A DNA stretch of 28,517 bases from Phycisphaerae bacterium (GTDB taxonomy: Bacteria; Planctomycetota; Phycisphaerae; UBA1845; UTPLA1): positions 1-28,517 of the forward strand of contig JAFGQA010000440.1 in assembly GCA_016935885.1 (NCBI GenBank), written 5' to 3'. Positions 6,459-14,026 of the stretch are shown here, piece by piece. A program made the translations under genes and the position numbers. The notes beneath the pieces were generated by a model. That model saw nothing but the letters and a program-made list of their open reading frames with translations. It did no database searches and was not told the origin of the DNA. Within the stretch, counting starts at the first letter, position 1; every line of letters begins with the position of its first letter.

Positions 6459-7585
6459 ATCGACAGGTGCTCTGCGGTCGCCGCGTGCTCGCCCACGGTG
6501 CGACGAACCGCATCCTCAACCTGCTGTCGAAGCCCTGCCGGATCGGTTTCCGCACGGCCATTGATTACCAACCTTGCCTCTGTCATCCGTTGACCGGACG
6601 GCTGGGACAACTCGGGGGGCCGGTCGCTGCTCAACAGGTTTGCGACAGCGAATCCGTTGGGCCCATCGCCCGAGTGCAAAGTCATCTTCACGTGGGCCGG
6701 CTCGGCACCGATGCCGGCCAGCCCGCTCTGGATCGCCCCGGCCAAACCGAGCAATAGGCCATCCGCATCGAAGCCGGTCGCGGCCGTCACCTGCCAGGCC
6801 GCGTTAAGCCACGCCAACCGTGCGTCACCGTCGGCTTGGGTGCCGCGATCGAAATCGCCGGGATCGATCGCGTTCTGCCCAGACGGACCGCCTCCGTCCA
6901 GCACGGCTGCCAGTCGGTCGAACCCCTCGCCGGTCCGAGCCGAGATTGCGATCACGCGCGCCTTGGGGAAGTTCCGCTCCACCAGCGCGGTCAGTTCTGC
7001 CAGGCGTTCAGGGCCGAGCGTATCCACCTTATTGATCGCCACCACGTCGGCCTCGTTTTGCTGCATTTTGTAGATGTACAGCACCTTGGCCGAAAAGCCC
7101 GCCGAGCCCTGGCCGGTTAGCGCCTTGTGTGCCCGATGCGGATCGAGCAGCGTCACGTAGGGTGCCACCTTGAACCGCTCGGCATACAGATCCCTCAGCG
7201 GTTCGATGACGCGGCTGATGATGTCGGTGCAACTCCCGGCCGGCTCGGCCAGCAACACATCAGGTTGATGTCCATCCTGCAAGCGCCCGGCCGCCGCGAT
7301 CAGCTCGTCAAACCGGCAGGCGAAGCACATCCCCGCCATCTCCTCCACGGGCAGCCCGTGCGCCAGGTACGTCTGCGTGTCGACGAGCCCCTCGCCGAGG
7401 TCGTTGGCGATGACGCCGACACGCCGCCCGGCCGCTGTGTGCCGCTGCGCGAGCCTCAGCAACGCCGTCGTCTTCCCGGCGCCGAGGAAGCCGCCAAGCA
7501 TGATGAAGCGCACGGCGGACCCTTGACAAGGCATCGTCCTGCCAACGGCGGGACATGCTCTTTGCGTCTCTCGCGTCATGGGCAT
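6440..7585 (-). CDS. CobW/COG0523 family GTPase (metal chaperone type)
   Basis: This 381-residue P-loop GTPase belongs to the G3E family that delivers or regulates Zn, Co or Ni. Visible parts are the Walker A MLGGFLGAGKTT near residue 30, the cysteine motif GMCFACRFDEL near residue 87 (CxxC rather than the usual CxCC), LLAEPAGSCTD, the guanine-specificity motif NKVD near residue 200, and a later ISARTGEGFDRL. The start is uncertain: no clear ribosome binding site precedes 7585, and the ATGs at 7579 and 7534 are alternatives. Its final codons lie within the palindromic element's right terminal repeat, so its C-terminus may have been altered by that insertion. It follows the sulfatase-modifying-factor-like gene by 50 bases. 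A link to secretion is not evident. Confidence 0.85.
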   Translation of the reverse strand: MPMTRETQRACPAVGRTMPCQGSAVRFIMLGGFLGAGKTTALLRLAQRHTAAGRRVGVIANDLGEGLVDTQTYLAHGLPVEEMAGMCFACRFDELIAAAGRLQDGHQPDVLLAEPAGSCTDIISRVIEPLRDLYAERFKVAPYVTLLDPHRAHKALTGQGSAGFSAKVLYIYKMQQNEADVVAINKVDTLGPERLAELTALVERNFPKARVIAISARTGEGFDRLAAVLDGGGPSGQNAIDPGDFDRGTQADGDARLAWLNAAWQVTAATGFDADGLLLGLAGAIQSGLAGIGAEPAHVKMTLHSGDGPNGFAVANLLSSDRPPELSQPSGQRMTEARLVINGRAETDPAGLRQQVEDAVRRTVGEHAATAEHLSMGSMTV

Positions 7586-7635
7586 TACGGTACTCGGTGT
7601 CTCTACCCTGAATCGCGTGCATTCCTACGGCTGGC

Positions 7636-8478
7636 TCAGGGCCCCGGCACAATCGCGATACGAATGCCCATCCCGGCAAACCTGTAGTTGCTCATCACCC
7701 TGCAAGCCGCACGGCAGTATTCCGCATCGTGCGTCCATCCTCCTCCGCGCATGATGCCCTTATCATCCTCGACTGTCCCGACGGGATCTGCATCGGACAT
7801 CCGCTCGAAAGATGCAATGCAGTCCACACAGGGCTCCCAGACGTTCCCGTGCATATCAAAAAGCCCCCAAGCATTGGGCTCCTTCTCGCCAACCGGATGG
7901 ACCTGCTCGCCCGAGTTATCCCGATACCAGGCGACCTGATCCAGGTCTTCCACCGTGTCTCCGGAGTAGAATCGTGTCTGCGTCCCTGCCCGACACGCGT
8001 ACTCCCATTGGGCTTCCGTGGGAAGCATGATCGCCACACCGGCCAGTCCCGAGAGCTTCTTGCAGAACTCCAGGGCCATCGGATAGGCAATCTGATCCAC
8101 CGCGAGGTTGTCCCCCACGAGCTTGCCGGGATTGACTCCCATGACCGCCTTGTATTGGGCCTGGGTGACCTCATGGCGGCCGACGTAAAACGCCTTCGTG
8201 ATCTTGATCTGGCGAACGGGCTCCTCCGTCGGCTGGTGTCCCTCTTCCTGGGCCGGAGAACCCATCTCAAACTCGCCCGGCGGAATCCGAACGAGTTCAA
8301 ACCGGACCGAGCCCACGGCAAGCTCCACCCGCTCTGCTCCCGCGGCCATCGCCTGCCGAACAGCCATCGCCTGCCGAACGTCTGGATTCATTGGTTGCCT
8401 CCGAGAGTGCGCGCAGCTACAGAGCGACAGCGCCGCCCCCACAACGACCATCGCAGTTCGAGCGCTGACGGAATGCAT
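7636..8478 (-). CDS. Formylglycine-generating-enzyme-like (SUMF1 fold) lipoprotein
   Basis: The 280-residue product starts with a short basic/hydrophobic leader ending LSLCSC, a plausible lipobox with Cys22 as the lipidated residue. From about residue 55 it has the FGE-sulfatase fold: RIPPGEFEMGS, FYVGRHEVTQAQYKAVMG, LPTEAQWEYACRAG, GLFDMHGNVWEPCVD and a final MRGGGWTHDAEYCRAACR. In true formylglycine-generating enzymes the last block carries two catalytic cysteines; here only the second position (DAEYC) looks kept, so the protein is probably not that enzyme. SUMF1-like genes (COG1262) are known accessory genes of T6SS loci. It lies directly downstream of the candidate effector, so an outer-membrane-anchored regulatory or immunity role is possible. 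Residues of roughly 37-48 contain a duplicated six-residue unit. Confidence 0.85.
   Translation of the reverse strand: MHSVSARTAMVVVGAALSLCSCAHSRRQPMNPDVRQAMAVRQAMAAGAERVELAVGSVRFELVRIPPGEFEMGSPAQEEGHQPTEEPVRQIKITKAFYVGRHEVTQAQYKAVMGVNPGKLVGDNLAVDQIAYPMALEFCKKLSGLAGVAIMLPTEAQWEYACRAGTQTRFYSGDTVEDLDQVAWYRDNSGEQVHPVGEKEPNAWGLFDMHGNVWEPCVDCIASFERMSDADPVGTVEDDKGIMRGGGWTHDAEYCRAACRVMSNYRFAGMGIRIAIVPGP
8345..8379. repeat. 18-base tandem duplication inside the SUMF1-like gene
   Basis: A 17-base block (8345-8361) recurs identically at 8363-8379, giving an in-frame 18-base unit. It encodes VRQAMA twice in the linker between the lipid anchor and the SUMF1 domain, so copy-number changes would lengthen the tether without breaking the frame. 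Confidence 0.85.
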
Positions 8479-8558
8479 TCAGCACCTGCACCTTGATTCT
8501 GCTGGTTTTCAAGTTCAAGAACCATGAACGAGATGATCCAGAGAATCCCCATACCATC

Positions 8559-9404
8559 TCACTTCTTCTTTTCATTTTTCTTCTTCGGATGCTTCTTGTT
8601 GTACTCCTCCCTGTAATTCTTGTCCCATTCTTCCCCATAGTGCTCCTTGTGGTTGTCGGTCACGTAGTTCTTGTAGTAATCCTCGAAATCCTTCGCGCTA
8701 CGAAAGCCCTCCAGGTCGAAGGCATGGTTCTTGCACCCCCATTTCTCCTTGCACGTGTCGGTGGCCTTGAGAGCGATCTTGATGTTCTCATACTCAATAC
8801 GCTCATTCCCTCGTATGTACTGATCTCGATCGAGCTTCCCTGCTGCTGCGTCCCCTTCCACTTTGTCGAAGTCCGCTTTACGGGACATGTTGGCCAGCTC
8901 GAAGACCAGCGTCTCCATCGCAGTACACTTGCTCGAGTCCTTGCTGATTCGAATGGTGCCGGTCGTATGGTTCGTGTCCCCGTCAAAGTTCCTCAACGCC
9001 GCTTTCGTAGCTGGTATGACAGTCGGGTCCTTGCCGGCGTTGGCCTTTTTTGCCTTGTCCAGGATCTTCGTGCCGCCGTCACATTTCTTCAGGTTGTCCA
9101 GCAGGTCATCGGTCGTGCCGAACGTCGCCGGCATGCAGGTCACCGTCGGATCGCCGGGCTTGCGATTCGGCTTCGTCGACTGCCAGATGTCTTTCTTCTT
9201 CTTTCCCTCGGCCTCGCACACCTCGACGTACTTCTGCATCCACGTGTTCCGGTATTCGAGGTCCTTGGGCTCCATCGTGAGCTTTCGGCGCTTGCCGGTC
9301 TTGGGATCAATGAGCTTGTCACCGTATTTCCTGTAGACCTCCTCATCCGCCGCCTTGACGGCATTACAGTCCAGCGGGAACGTGGCATAACGGGTCTTGC
9401 TCAT
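8559..9404 (-). CDS. Candidate T6SS effector, unrecognised family
   Basis: This 281-residue protein is last in the PAAR - DUF4123 - accessory series, where T6SS toxins normally sit. Its ATG overlaps the stop of the preceding gene by one base (TAATG). There is no signal peptide. It contains eight or so cysteines, a region TGTIRISKDSSKCTAMETLV followed by FELANMSRKADF, then GNERIEYENI, and a strongly basic lysine-rich tail. The spacing FELAN...GNERIEYE recalls a zincin helix plus downstream glutamate, but the two histidines of HExxH are Phe and Asn, so a working metalloprotease is not supported. I do not recognise the family; the effector call rests on context. Confidence 0.6.
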   Translation of the reverse strand: MSKTRYATFPLDCNAVKAADEEVYRKYGDKLIDPKTGKRRKLTMEPKDLEYRNTWMQKYVEVCEAEGKKKKDIWQSTKPNRKPGDPTVTCMPATFGTTDDLLDNLKKCDGGTKILDKAKKANAGKDPTVIPATKAALRNFDGDTNHTTGTIRISKDSSKCTAMETLVFELANMSRKADFDKVEGDAAAGKLDRDQYIRGNERIEYENIKIALKATDTCKEKWGCKNHAFDLEGFRSAKDFEDYYKNYVTDNHKEHYGEEWDKNYREEYNKKHPKKKNEKKK

Positions 9405-9796
9405 TAAGGTCGCTCTTCTGTGGTCGCTTCTTCGACGGGAGGCTCCTCTGTTCCGAAGATCAGGTGCTGCTCGATCTGCTCCGCCTTCTGGTTGCTATCC
9501 AGGTCCCTCCGGCGGAGGATCTTGCGGGCCCAAGGGTATTCGCTATCACGGTCAAAGTCGGGGCCGAGGATGGCCATGCATTCGAGATAGAGCTGGATGC
9601 CGTCCTCGTAGACCATGCCGTACGCTTCGGCGTTTGCCTTTCCGCGCCGGACCAGTGGCTCGATCTCCGCTTCTTCCAAGTGCTGAGCCTCGAGTTGCCT
9701 GTGAAGATCATCCCGCAGGTGAGCAACCATGCGGGCGACGAACGCTTCCTCGCGGCTCTCCGAGAAGGCCTGCATCTGCTCCTTGCGGATCTTCAC
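9404..9796 (-). CDS. T6SS accessory protein between adaptor and effector, 130 residues
   Basis: The frame opens further upstream, but the GTG at 9796 is chosen: it has AGGAGGT eight bases before it and overlaps the DUF4123 stop in a GTGA arrangement, a sign of translational coupling. The protein begins MKIRKEQMQAFSESREEAFV, continues with an acidic helical part, then AYGMVYEDGIQLYLECMAIL and GPDFDRDSEYPWARKIL. My impression is that small proteins of this pattern accompany DUF4123 adaptors in other T6SS cargo clusters, but I cannot name the family. It may be a co-chaperone for the effector that follows. There is no signal peptide or membrane segment, and the C-terminal tail is glutamate/proline-rich. 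Confidence 0.75.
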   Translation of the reverse strand: MKIRKEQMQAFSESREEAFVARMVAHLRDDLHRQLEAQHLEEAEIEPLVRRGKANAEAYGMVYEDGIQLYLECMAILGPDFDRDSEYPWARKILRRRDLDSNQKAEQIEQHLIFGTEEPPVEEATTEERP

Positions 9797-10380
9797 GGCC
9801 TGGCACCTCCTGTGGCGGAGGAACCAGTGTCGTCTGGTTGCAGTGATCTTTCTGCCATCTTGACACCGTTTCGCTCCGGGCTGCACGAGAGCAATCTGCC
9901 AGACCGCTCAGACTCGACGACGATCCGGCGAATCGGGCCGAAGAACTCTTGAGCCTCCGCCGCTGTGCATGTGCGTAGATACACACGCAACACACGGGGG
10001 TCATAGTAGCGAAACGAGAACTCCTCACACTCTTCGTCCGTCACCACGAAGATGCGGCGCAGGTGTGCCCGGATGACCTCCGTGGAAGCCTCACTGAACA
10101 AGAGAATGCCGGCGCTTCGGCCCAGGTGCTCCGCCCACAGCTCGAGGTATTCGGAGCCCTGCTCGATGCCAACCAGGTGGGGGGCCACGTGGTCCAGGTA
10201 CTGGGCAAGGTCTCCCTCGAAAAGTGTGTGAAGTCCCAAGCCGAAGCGATCTCGGGCAGCGAACGCAAGCTCCGCATCTCTGGCGGCGTCCACGACGGCG
10301 TAGAGGCGTTCCCCCGCACTCATGACATGGTCAAGGTACGCTCTGATGAGGGAGGCGGATGTACGAGACGTTGCCGCCAT
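9793..10380 (-). CDS. DUF4123 T6SS effector adaptor/chaperone
   Basis: The 195-residue product fits the DUF4123 family, cytoplasmic adaptors (Tap-1/TEC type) that load effectors onto VgrG or PAAR spikes. Signature stretches are LYAVVDAARDAELAF near the start, HTLFEGDLAQYLDHVAPHLV, SAGILLFSEAS, and the block VIRAHLRRIFVVTDEECEEF followed by FRYYDPRVLRVYLRTC and EFFGPI. GGGAGA lies ten bases before the ATG. It follows PAAR by 18 bases and its stop overlaps the GTG of the next gene. Adaptors are usually specific to the adjacent cargo, so it should serve the 281-residue protein or the PAAR extension. The final 30 residues are low-complexity. Confidence 0.9.
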   Translation of the reverse strand: MAATSRTSASLIRAYLDHVMSAGERLYAVVDAARDAELAFAARDRFGLGLHTLFEGDLAQYLDHVAPHLVGIEQGSEYLELWAEHLGRSAGILLFSEASTEVIRAHLRRIFVVTDEECEEFSFRYYDPRVLRVYLRTCTAAEAQEFFGPIRRIVVESERSGRLLSCSPERNGVKMAERSLQPDDTGSSATGGARP

Positions 10381-10398
10381 GGTGTTTGGTTCTCCCGG

Positions 10399-10881
10399 CT
10401 ATACGTCGCCGCAGGGCTTGCATCGTTCGACGAGGGCGGTTCCCGTTTTCGCCGCCTCGACGAAAGCGCTTTCGACGACGCCCGCCTCCGCCGGTGCCGC
10501 CTGGCTCACCGCCGCCTCGGTTGTGGCACCCCCTGCCTGCGTGGCTGCAGCCGCGCCTCCTCCTCCTCCGCCCCCGCCGCCACCACTGCCGAAGTCGCCG
10601 ATCATGGTTGCGGCGTGGCCCGCGGTGATGACGCCGCCGTGCGCGGTGTTGTCACCCATTCGGGCAGCCGGCATATTGCCAATCAAGACCGTCGGCGAGC
10701 CCTTGACGATGATGTCCGGGGGGCCGGCGCAGGTGGCCTGGTCGCCAACACGGGCGGCGGGCAAGCCCCCGATCACCGTGGTCGGATGGCCCGGCGGCAG
10801 GATCGGCCCACCAACGTGTGGCACGACGCCCGTTACCATCGGACAGGTGTGCATGTCGGTAACACGCGCGGCAGGTGGCAT
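10399..10881 (-). CDS. PAAR-domain spike-tip protein
   Basis: This 160-residue protein caps the VgrG spike and sharpens it. Residues 1-95 are a PAAR domain: AARVTDMHTCPMV, GGPILPPGHPTTVIGGLPAA, RVGDQATCAGPPDIIVKGSP, TVLIGNMPAARMGDNTAHGG and HAATMIGDF. The His and Cys residues that bind a tip metal in PAAR proteins are present. A run of ten glycines follows, then an alanine-rich extension of about 50 residues ending ERCKPCGDV, with a CxxC near the terminus. The extension is too short to be a typical toxin domain and may be a docking arm for adaptor or cargo. A GGAG lies 11 bases before the ATG. DUF4123 follows. Confidence 0.93.
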   Translation of the reverse strand: MPPAARVTDMHTCPMVTGVVPHVGGPILPPGHPTTVIGGLPAARVGDQATCAGPPDIIVKGSPTVLIGNMPAARMGDNTAHGGVITAGHAATMIGDFGSGGGGGGGGGGAAAATQAGGATTEAAVSQAAPAEAGVVESAFVEAAKTGTALVERCKPCGDV

Positions 10882-10947
10882 GGCCTAAGACACTCCGATC
10901 TATCGAAACGCGAGAACGCCAAAACGCTGAAGTAATGGACGACCCGT

Positions 10948-10989
10948 CGTTGTCAGCTCTCAGTTGTCAGTTCTCGGTTGTCAGTTCTC
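10948..10989. repeat. Tandem repeat, 3 x 14 bases
   Basis: Three adjoining 14-base units, at 10948-10961, 10962-10975 and 10976-10989, have the core GTTGTCAGYTCTC with one to two differences each. A degenerate fourth unit follows to about 10998. It fills the spacer between the phosphoesterase gene and the PAAR gene. Confidence 0.85.
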
Positions 10990-11000
10990 GGCTCTCGTTC

Positions 11001-12914
11001 TCACAACCCCAAGAAGTCCGTGACCTCGTCGGCCGCCTTGCCCGCTGCCTGGCCGGCCCTTGGCATGGCCCATTCGGCGGCGGCGCCCTTGAGCACGTCC
11101 GCGGCCTCGTCCAGAAGCCTGTCCGGCGTGATCTCGGTCAGGTGCGAATGGGCCATGACGATCAATCTGTACTTCTTCGGCTTCTGCTTCTGGCCCTCGA
11201 TGCCGCCGGTGCGGATCTGGGACGCGCGAGCCCGGGCGAATTCCTGCAAGACGCGGCCGGCCGCGCCGTCAACACTGCTGCCGGCGCCCTCCCCCTCCTG
11301 CTCGCTCTTCTTCTTCTCCCACAGGGCGGCACCCCACGTGCTCTTGACGGCCTCGACCCAACCATACAGGTTGAACATGCGCGTCATGGCGAAACCGCGG
11401 TTGGGCTTGTCGAACTCCGCCGGCTTGTTGAACGTGTCGAGCTTGTCGCCGTGTTCCACGACGATGTCGCCGTTCTTGCCGCACTCGTGCCTCGCCGGCG
11501 GGTCCTCGGCCTGGCCATTCGTCTGGTCGTACTTGCCGCGGAGATACTCGTTGGGCAGATTGTTGTCATGGTTGCCCGCGACAATGGTGAACCTGTCCCA
11601 GATGTCGTCGTACACCCCCTTGATGCACTCCCGGACGGCGGGGGCGTCCGTCAGATCGAGCGGCTGGTTTAGGGAGTCCTTGTTGGGCATCGAGTTCGCG
11701 TATTGCTTTGACAGAATGATCTCGGCCACGGCCCTGGGCGATGCCTTTTCGAGGAAGTCCTTTCGGATGGCCGCCTCGTCACCCGATGGCAGGTTGTCCG
11801 TCAGCGGCTTCCACACGTCGGGGACGTTCTTGCAGTTGTCCACGATGGTCTTGATCGGCTTGGCCAACCCACGGGGCGTGACGCCGGCGGCCAACACGTA
11901 CAGGTCGCACAGGATGTCCATCAGGATCTGCGCTTCCCAGACCTCGAAGCAGTCGCCGGCCTGGATGATGTCCTTCTGTGCCAGGCCCTGGCTCTCGGCG
12001 TGGTCCAGGAAAGCCGTGAAATCCTCGATGAGCGACTTCTTCTTGCTGGCCGCCCCCTTTGTGAACCCGTCGAAGGGGGACTCCTTGAACAGGTGTATGT
12101 GCAGGTCGCCCAGCAGCACCGTCATCGGTTCGCCGTCAGCCAGGAGGGGCGTAAGGGCCGTGTCGTGGGCCAGCATCGTGGGGTTGGCGCCCCCCTTGCC
12201 CTTGCCCTCTTCCAGGAACTTCTTGATCTTCTCGACGGCCTCCGCATCCGTGGCACCGCCGCCGACCTTCAGCTCGCACAGATGTTTGCCGTTCCCCAGC
12301 CAGGAGCAGAGAACCGCGTACTTGCCGGACACCAGAACGAAGTCACTGTGCCCGTCTCCCCAGCAGCCGGCGTTGACGTAGATGGCCTTGAAGAGGTTGG
12401 CCACGTTCTCGACCATGCCCGTCGCCCGGCTCCTGGCCGTCTGGAAGCCCTTGGCGATGGCGGAGCGGCCCTGTGAAATCTTTGACTGGGCGAGCGTCGA
12501 CATGTTGTTGAGCAGGTTCTTGGCGTTGGCGGCCAGCTTATCGACGCACTTGGACCCCCATTTGGTGAGCTGCTCGGCGCCAGGACCCGCCATCTTGGCC
12601 GCCTCGGCGATTTGGTCCTTGGCTCCGGCGGCGATATCGTCGATCTTGCCGCCCGCGCCGGAGGCCAGGTCGCCGACCGTCTTTTCGGCCTGCTTGCCGA
12701 ATTCATCCATGCCCTTGGCCACATCCGAGGCGGCCGCATCGGCCTTTTTGAAGGTGCCGGTTACGGCCTCCTCGATCCCGTCCGCGAGCTTGTTGTAACC
12801 CGAGGAAGCTTCCGCCACGACCGAGTCCATCTTGTCGCTGGTATCGCCAAGGATACTCTCGACCGCGCTCAGGGCCTTCTTCGCGGCGGAAGACAGAGAC
12901 TTCAACAGATTCAT
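11001..12914 (-). CDS. LpxH-like metallophosphoesterase with amphipathic N-terminus, candidate effector
   Basis: About 637 residues from the ATG at 12914, which has AAGGA ten bases upstream; a longer frame to 12989 has no support. Residues 1-190 are long alanine/lysine/aspartate-rich amphipathic helices with no signal peptide. From about residue 265 the calcineurin-like phosphoesterase motifs appear in order: LLGDLHIHLF, QAGDCFEVWE (about 315), VAGNHDNN (about 443), VVEHGDKLD (about 484) and VMAHSHLTEI (about 585). The GDxFExW and HGD pattern is closest to LpxH-type (UDP-diacylglucosamine hydrolase) enzymes. Set between the VgrG-linked LysM protein and PAAR, it is a credible T6SS toxin attacking a phosphodiester or pyrophosphate target. 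Substrate and toxicity are inference. No cognate immunity gene is obvious. Confidence 0.8.
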   Translation of the reverse strand: MNLLKSLSSAAKKALSAVESILGDTSDKMDSVVAEASSGYNKLADGIEEAVTGTFKKADAAASDVAKGMDEFGKQAEKTVGDLASGAGGKIDDIAAGAKDQIAEAAKMAGPGAEQLTKWGSKCVDKLAANAKNLLNNMSTLAQSKISQGRSAIAKGFQTARSRATGMVENVANLFKAIYVNAGCWGDGHSDFVLVSGKYAVLCSWLGNGKHLCELKVGGGATDAEAVEKIKKFLEEGKGKGGANPTMLAHDTALTPLLADGEPMTVLLGDLHIHLFKESPFDGFTKGAASKKKSLIEDFTAFLDHAESQGLAQKDIIQAGDCFEVWEAQILMDILCDLYVLAAGVTPRGLAKPIKTIVDNCKNVPDVWKPLTDNLPSGDEAAIRKDFLEKASPRAVAEIILSKQYANSMPNKDSLNQPLDLTDAPAVRECIKGVYDDIWDRFTIVAGNHDNNLPNEYLRGKYDQTNGQAEDPPARHECGKNGDIVVEHGDKLDTFNKPAEFDKPNRGFAMTRMFNLYGWVEAVKSTWGAALWEKKKSEQEGEGAGSSVDGAAGRVLQEFARARASQIRTGGIEGQKQKPKKYRLIVMAHSHLTEITPDRLLDEAADVLKGAAAEWAMPRAGQAAGKAADEVTDFLGL

Positions 12915-12959
12915 GACCGCACAATCCTTAGGAGTCGCGCAGGTATGACGTAAACGGTT

Positions 12960-13018
12960 GACCCGCCTGCCTGCGGGCAGGTCCGCCAAACGGCAAGCCG
13001 GCAGGCCAGCCGAGTGGC
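12960..13018. repeat. Palindrome-rich spacer repeat
   Basis: CCTGCC and GGCAGG form perfect arms around TGCG (12966-12981), followed by further short GC-rich palindromes. The 15 bases at 12960-12974 recur identically at 19593-19607 inside the 3' end of tssG, which suggests a dispersed repeat. It lies just before the start of the phosphoesterase gene. Confidence 0.55.
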
Positions 13019-13052
13019 ACGATCGGTCAAGTCATTTCTGCGCGACGCCTTA

Positions 13053-13080
13053 GCTAACAGCCAACAGCTAGCAACCTAGC
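13053..13080. repeat. Degenerate 7-base tandem repeat after the LysM gene
   Basis: Units resembling CTAACAG, CCAACAG, CTAGCAA and CCTAGCT follow one another across the stop codon of the LysM gene (13076-13078). The pattern resembles the other short tandem tracts in spacers here. The repeat may contribute the gene's stop. Confidence 0.55.
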
Positions 13081-14026
13081 TGCCGTGCTTCTCCACCAGT
13101 AACGCGCGCGTCTGCTCATCCACCTCGCCGCTGGGGTTCGGATGGCCGTTGGCGAGTTGGAATTGCCTGATCGCCGCCTTGCTCTTGGGTCCGATGATCC
13201 CGTCCAGCCTGCCGCACGCGTATCCCAGGTTGTTCAGACGCCCCTGAACACCACTGGGTTCCGTGACCGGATCAATGCGTCCCAAGCTCAAGGGGAAGAC
13301 CAACGTCTGGTCCGGGGCATCGACGGTCAGCGTACCGGACCGGGCGTTTCCGGGAATCGGAATCTGTACTCCCCCATCACCGTCGGTCGTGCCTTCTTGG
13401 TCTTGTCCGTCTATGGTCAGCTTGTACGGTGCGTTGGCGACCGGCTCGTCCTCGATCAGAATGCGCATTCGCAAAATGGCCGGCTCGCCCCTGCGGACGA
13501 AACGGTGCCGCATCTCCGTCTCGCCGGGCTCCTGCTTCGGCCGGATCTCTGGGATCGTCACTCGGTCGCGGGGCAGCAGGACGTTGGGGTCCTTACGCAC
13601 CGACTTGAGTTCGGAATTGGCTCCGTCGTTCCAGATTCGCTCCCAGAAGTGGCCGGTGTTCTTGGCGATACTGGAGATGCAGTCCCCGCCCTGCACGACG
13701 TAGTCGCCCTGCCCGACCGGTCCCGGGGCCCGCTCCTGCTGCTGTTCGCCACCGGGGATGTAGACGCCGTCGCCGGGTCCCAGCTTGTCCGGCGTGCCGA
13801 GACGGCTCCGAAGCTGGCTGTTCAGAGGGTGCCGCCAGACGGCGTCAGCGGATTGGCCATACCGCCCCGCAATGCTCTCAAGGCTCTCGCCTTCTTGGAC
13901 GTGATGGAATTGGGCCTGGGCCTTCTGCTGGGCCGCCTTGGCCTCCATCTCGGCCTTGAGCTGGGCGGCCCGTTGGGCTCGGCTGCCGCCGGGAATGCCT
14001 GGGATGTTGCTGGGTATGTTCGGCAT
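13076..14026 (-). CDS. LysM and peptidoglycan-binding protein linked to VgrG
   Basis: About 316 residues. The ATG at 14026 overlaps the vgrG stop (TGATG) and has GGGAG eight bases upstream, so it is preferred to the ATG at 14041. It begins with a proline/glycine and alanine-rich stretch, then a LysM-like domain (HHVQEGESLESIAGRYGQSA, to about residue 90), a second LysM (DYVVQGGDCISSIAKNTGHF, to about 160), an Ig-like middle part (LIEDEPVANAPYKLTIDG) and a C-terminal PG_binding_1 domain (VQGRLNNLGYACGRLDGIIG then KAAIRQFQ). There is no signal peptide, consistent with delivery by the machine. It may anchor the spike complex to, or recognise, cell-wall peptidoglycan. No lytic active site is seen. 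Confidence 0.87.
   Translation of the reverse strand: MPNIPSNIPGIPGGSRAQRAAQLKAEMEAKAAQQKAQAQFHHVQEGESLESIAGRYGQSADAVWRHPLNSQLRSRLGTPDKLGPGDGVYIPGGEQQQERAPGPVGQGDYVVQGGDCISSIAKNTGHFWERIWNDGANSELKSVRKDPNVLLPRDRVTIPEIRPKQEPGETEMRHRFVRRGEPAILRMRILIEDEPVANAPYKLTIDGQDQEGTTDGDGGVQIPIPGNARSGTLTVDAPDQTLVFPLSLGRIDPVTEPSGVQGRLNNLGYACGRLDGIIGPKSKAAIRQFQLANGHPNPSGEVDEQTRALLVEKHGS

Noticed and set aside
8860..8960. HExxH-type metalloprotease active site in the 281-residue protein
   Set aside because: The matching stretch reads FELAN, lacking both histidines, so activity cannot be claimed.
8493..9407. Plus-strand open frame of 304 codons rich in leucine and valine
   Set aside because: It is the complement of the lysine-rich effector gene. 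The hydrophobicity arises from antisense of AAG/GAC codons, and the minus frame is translationally coupled to its neighbours.
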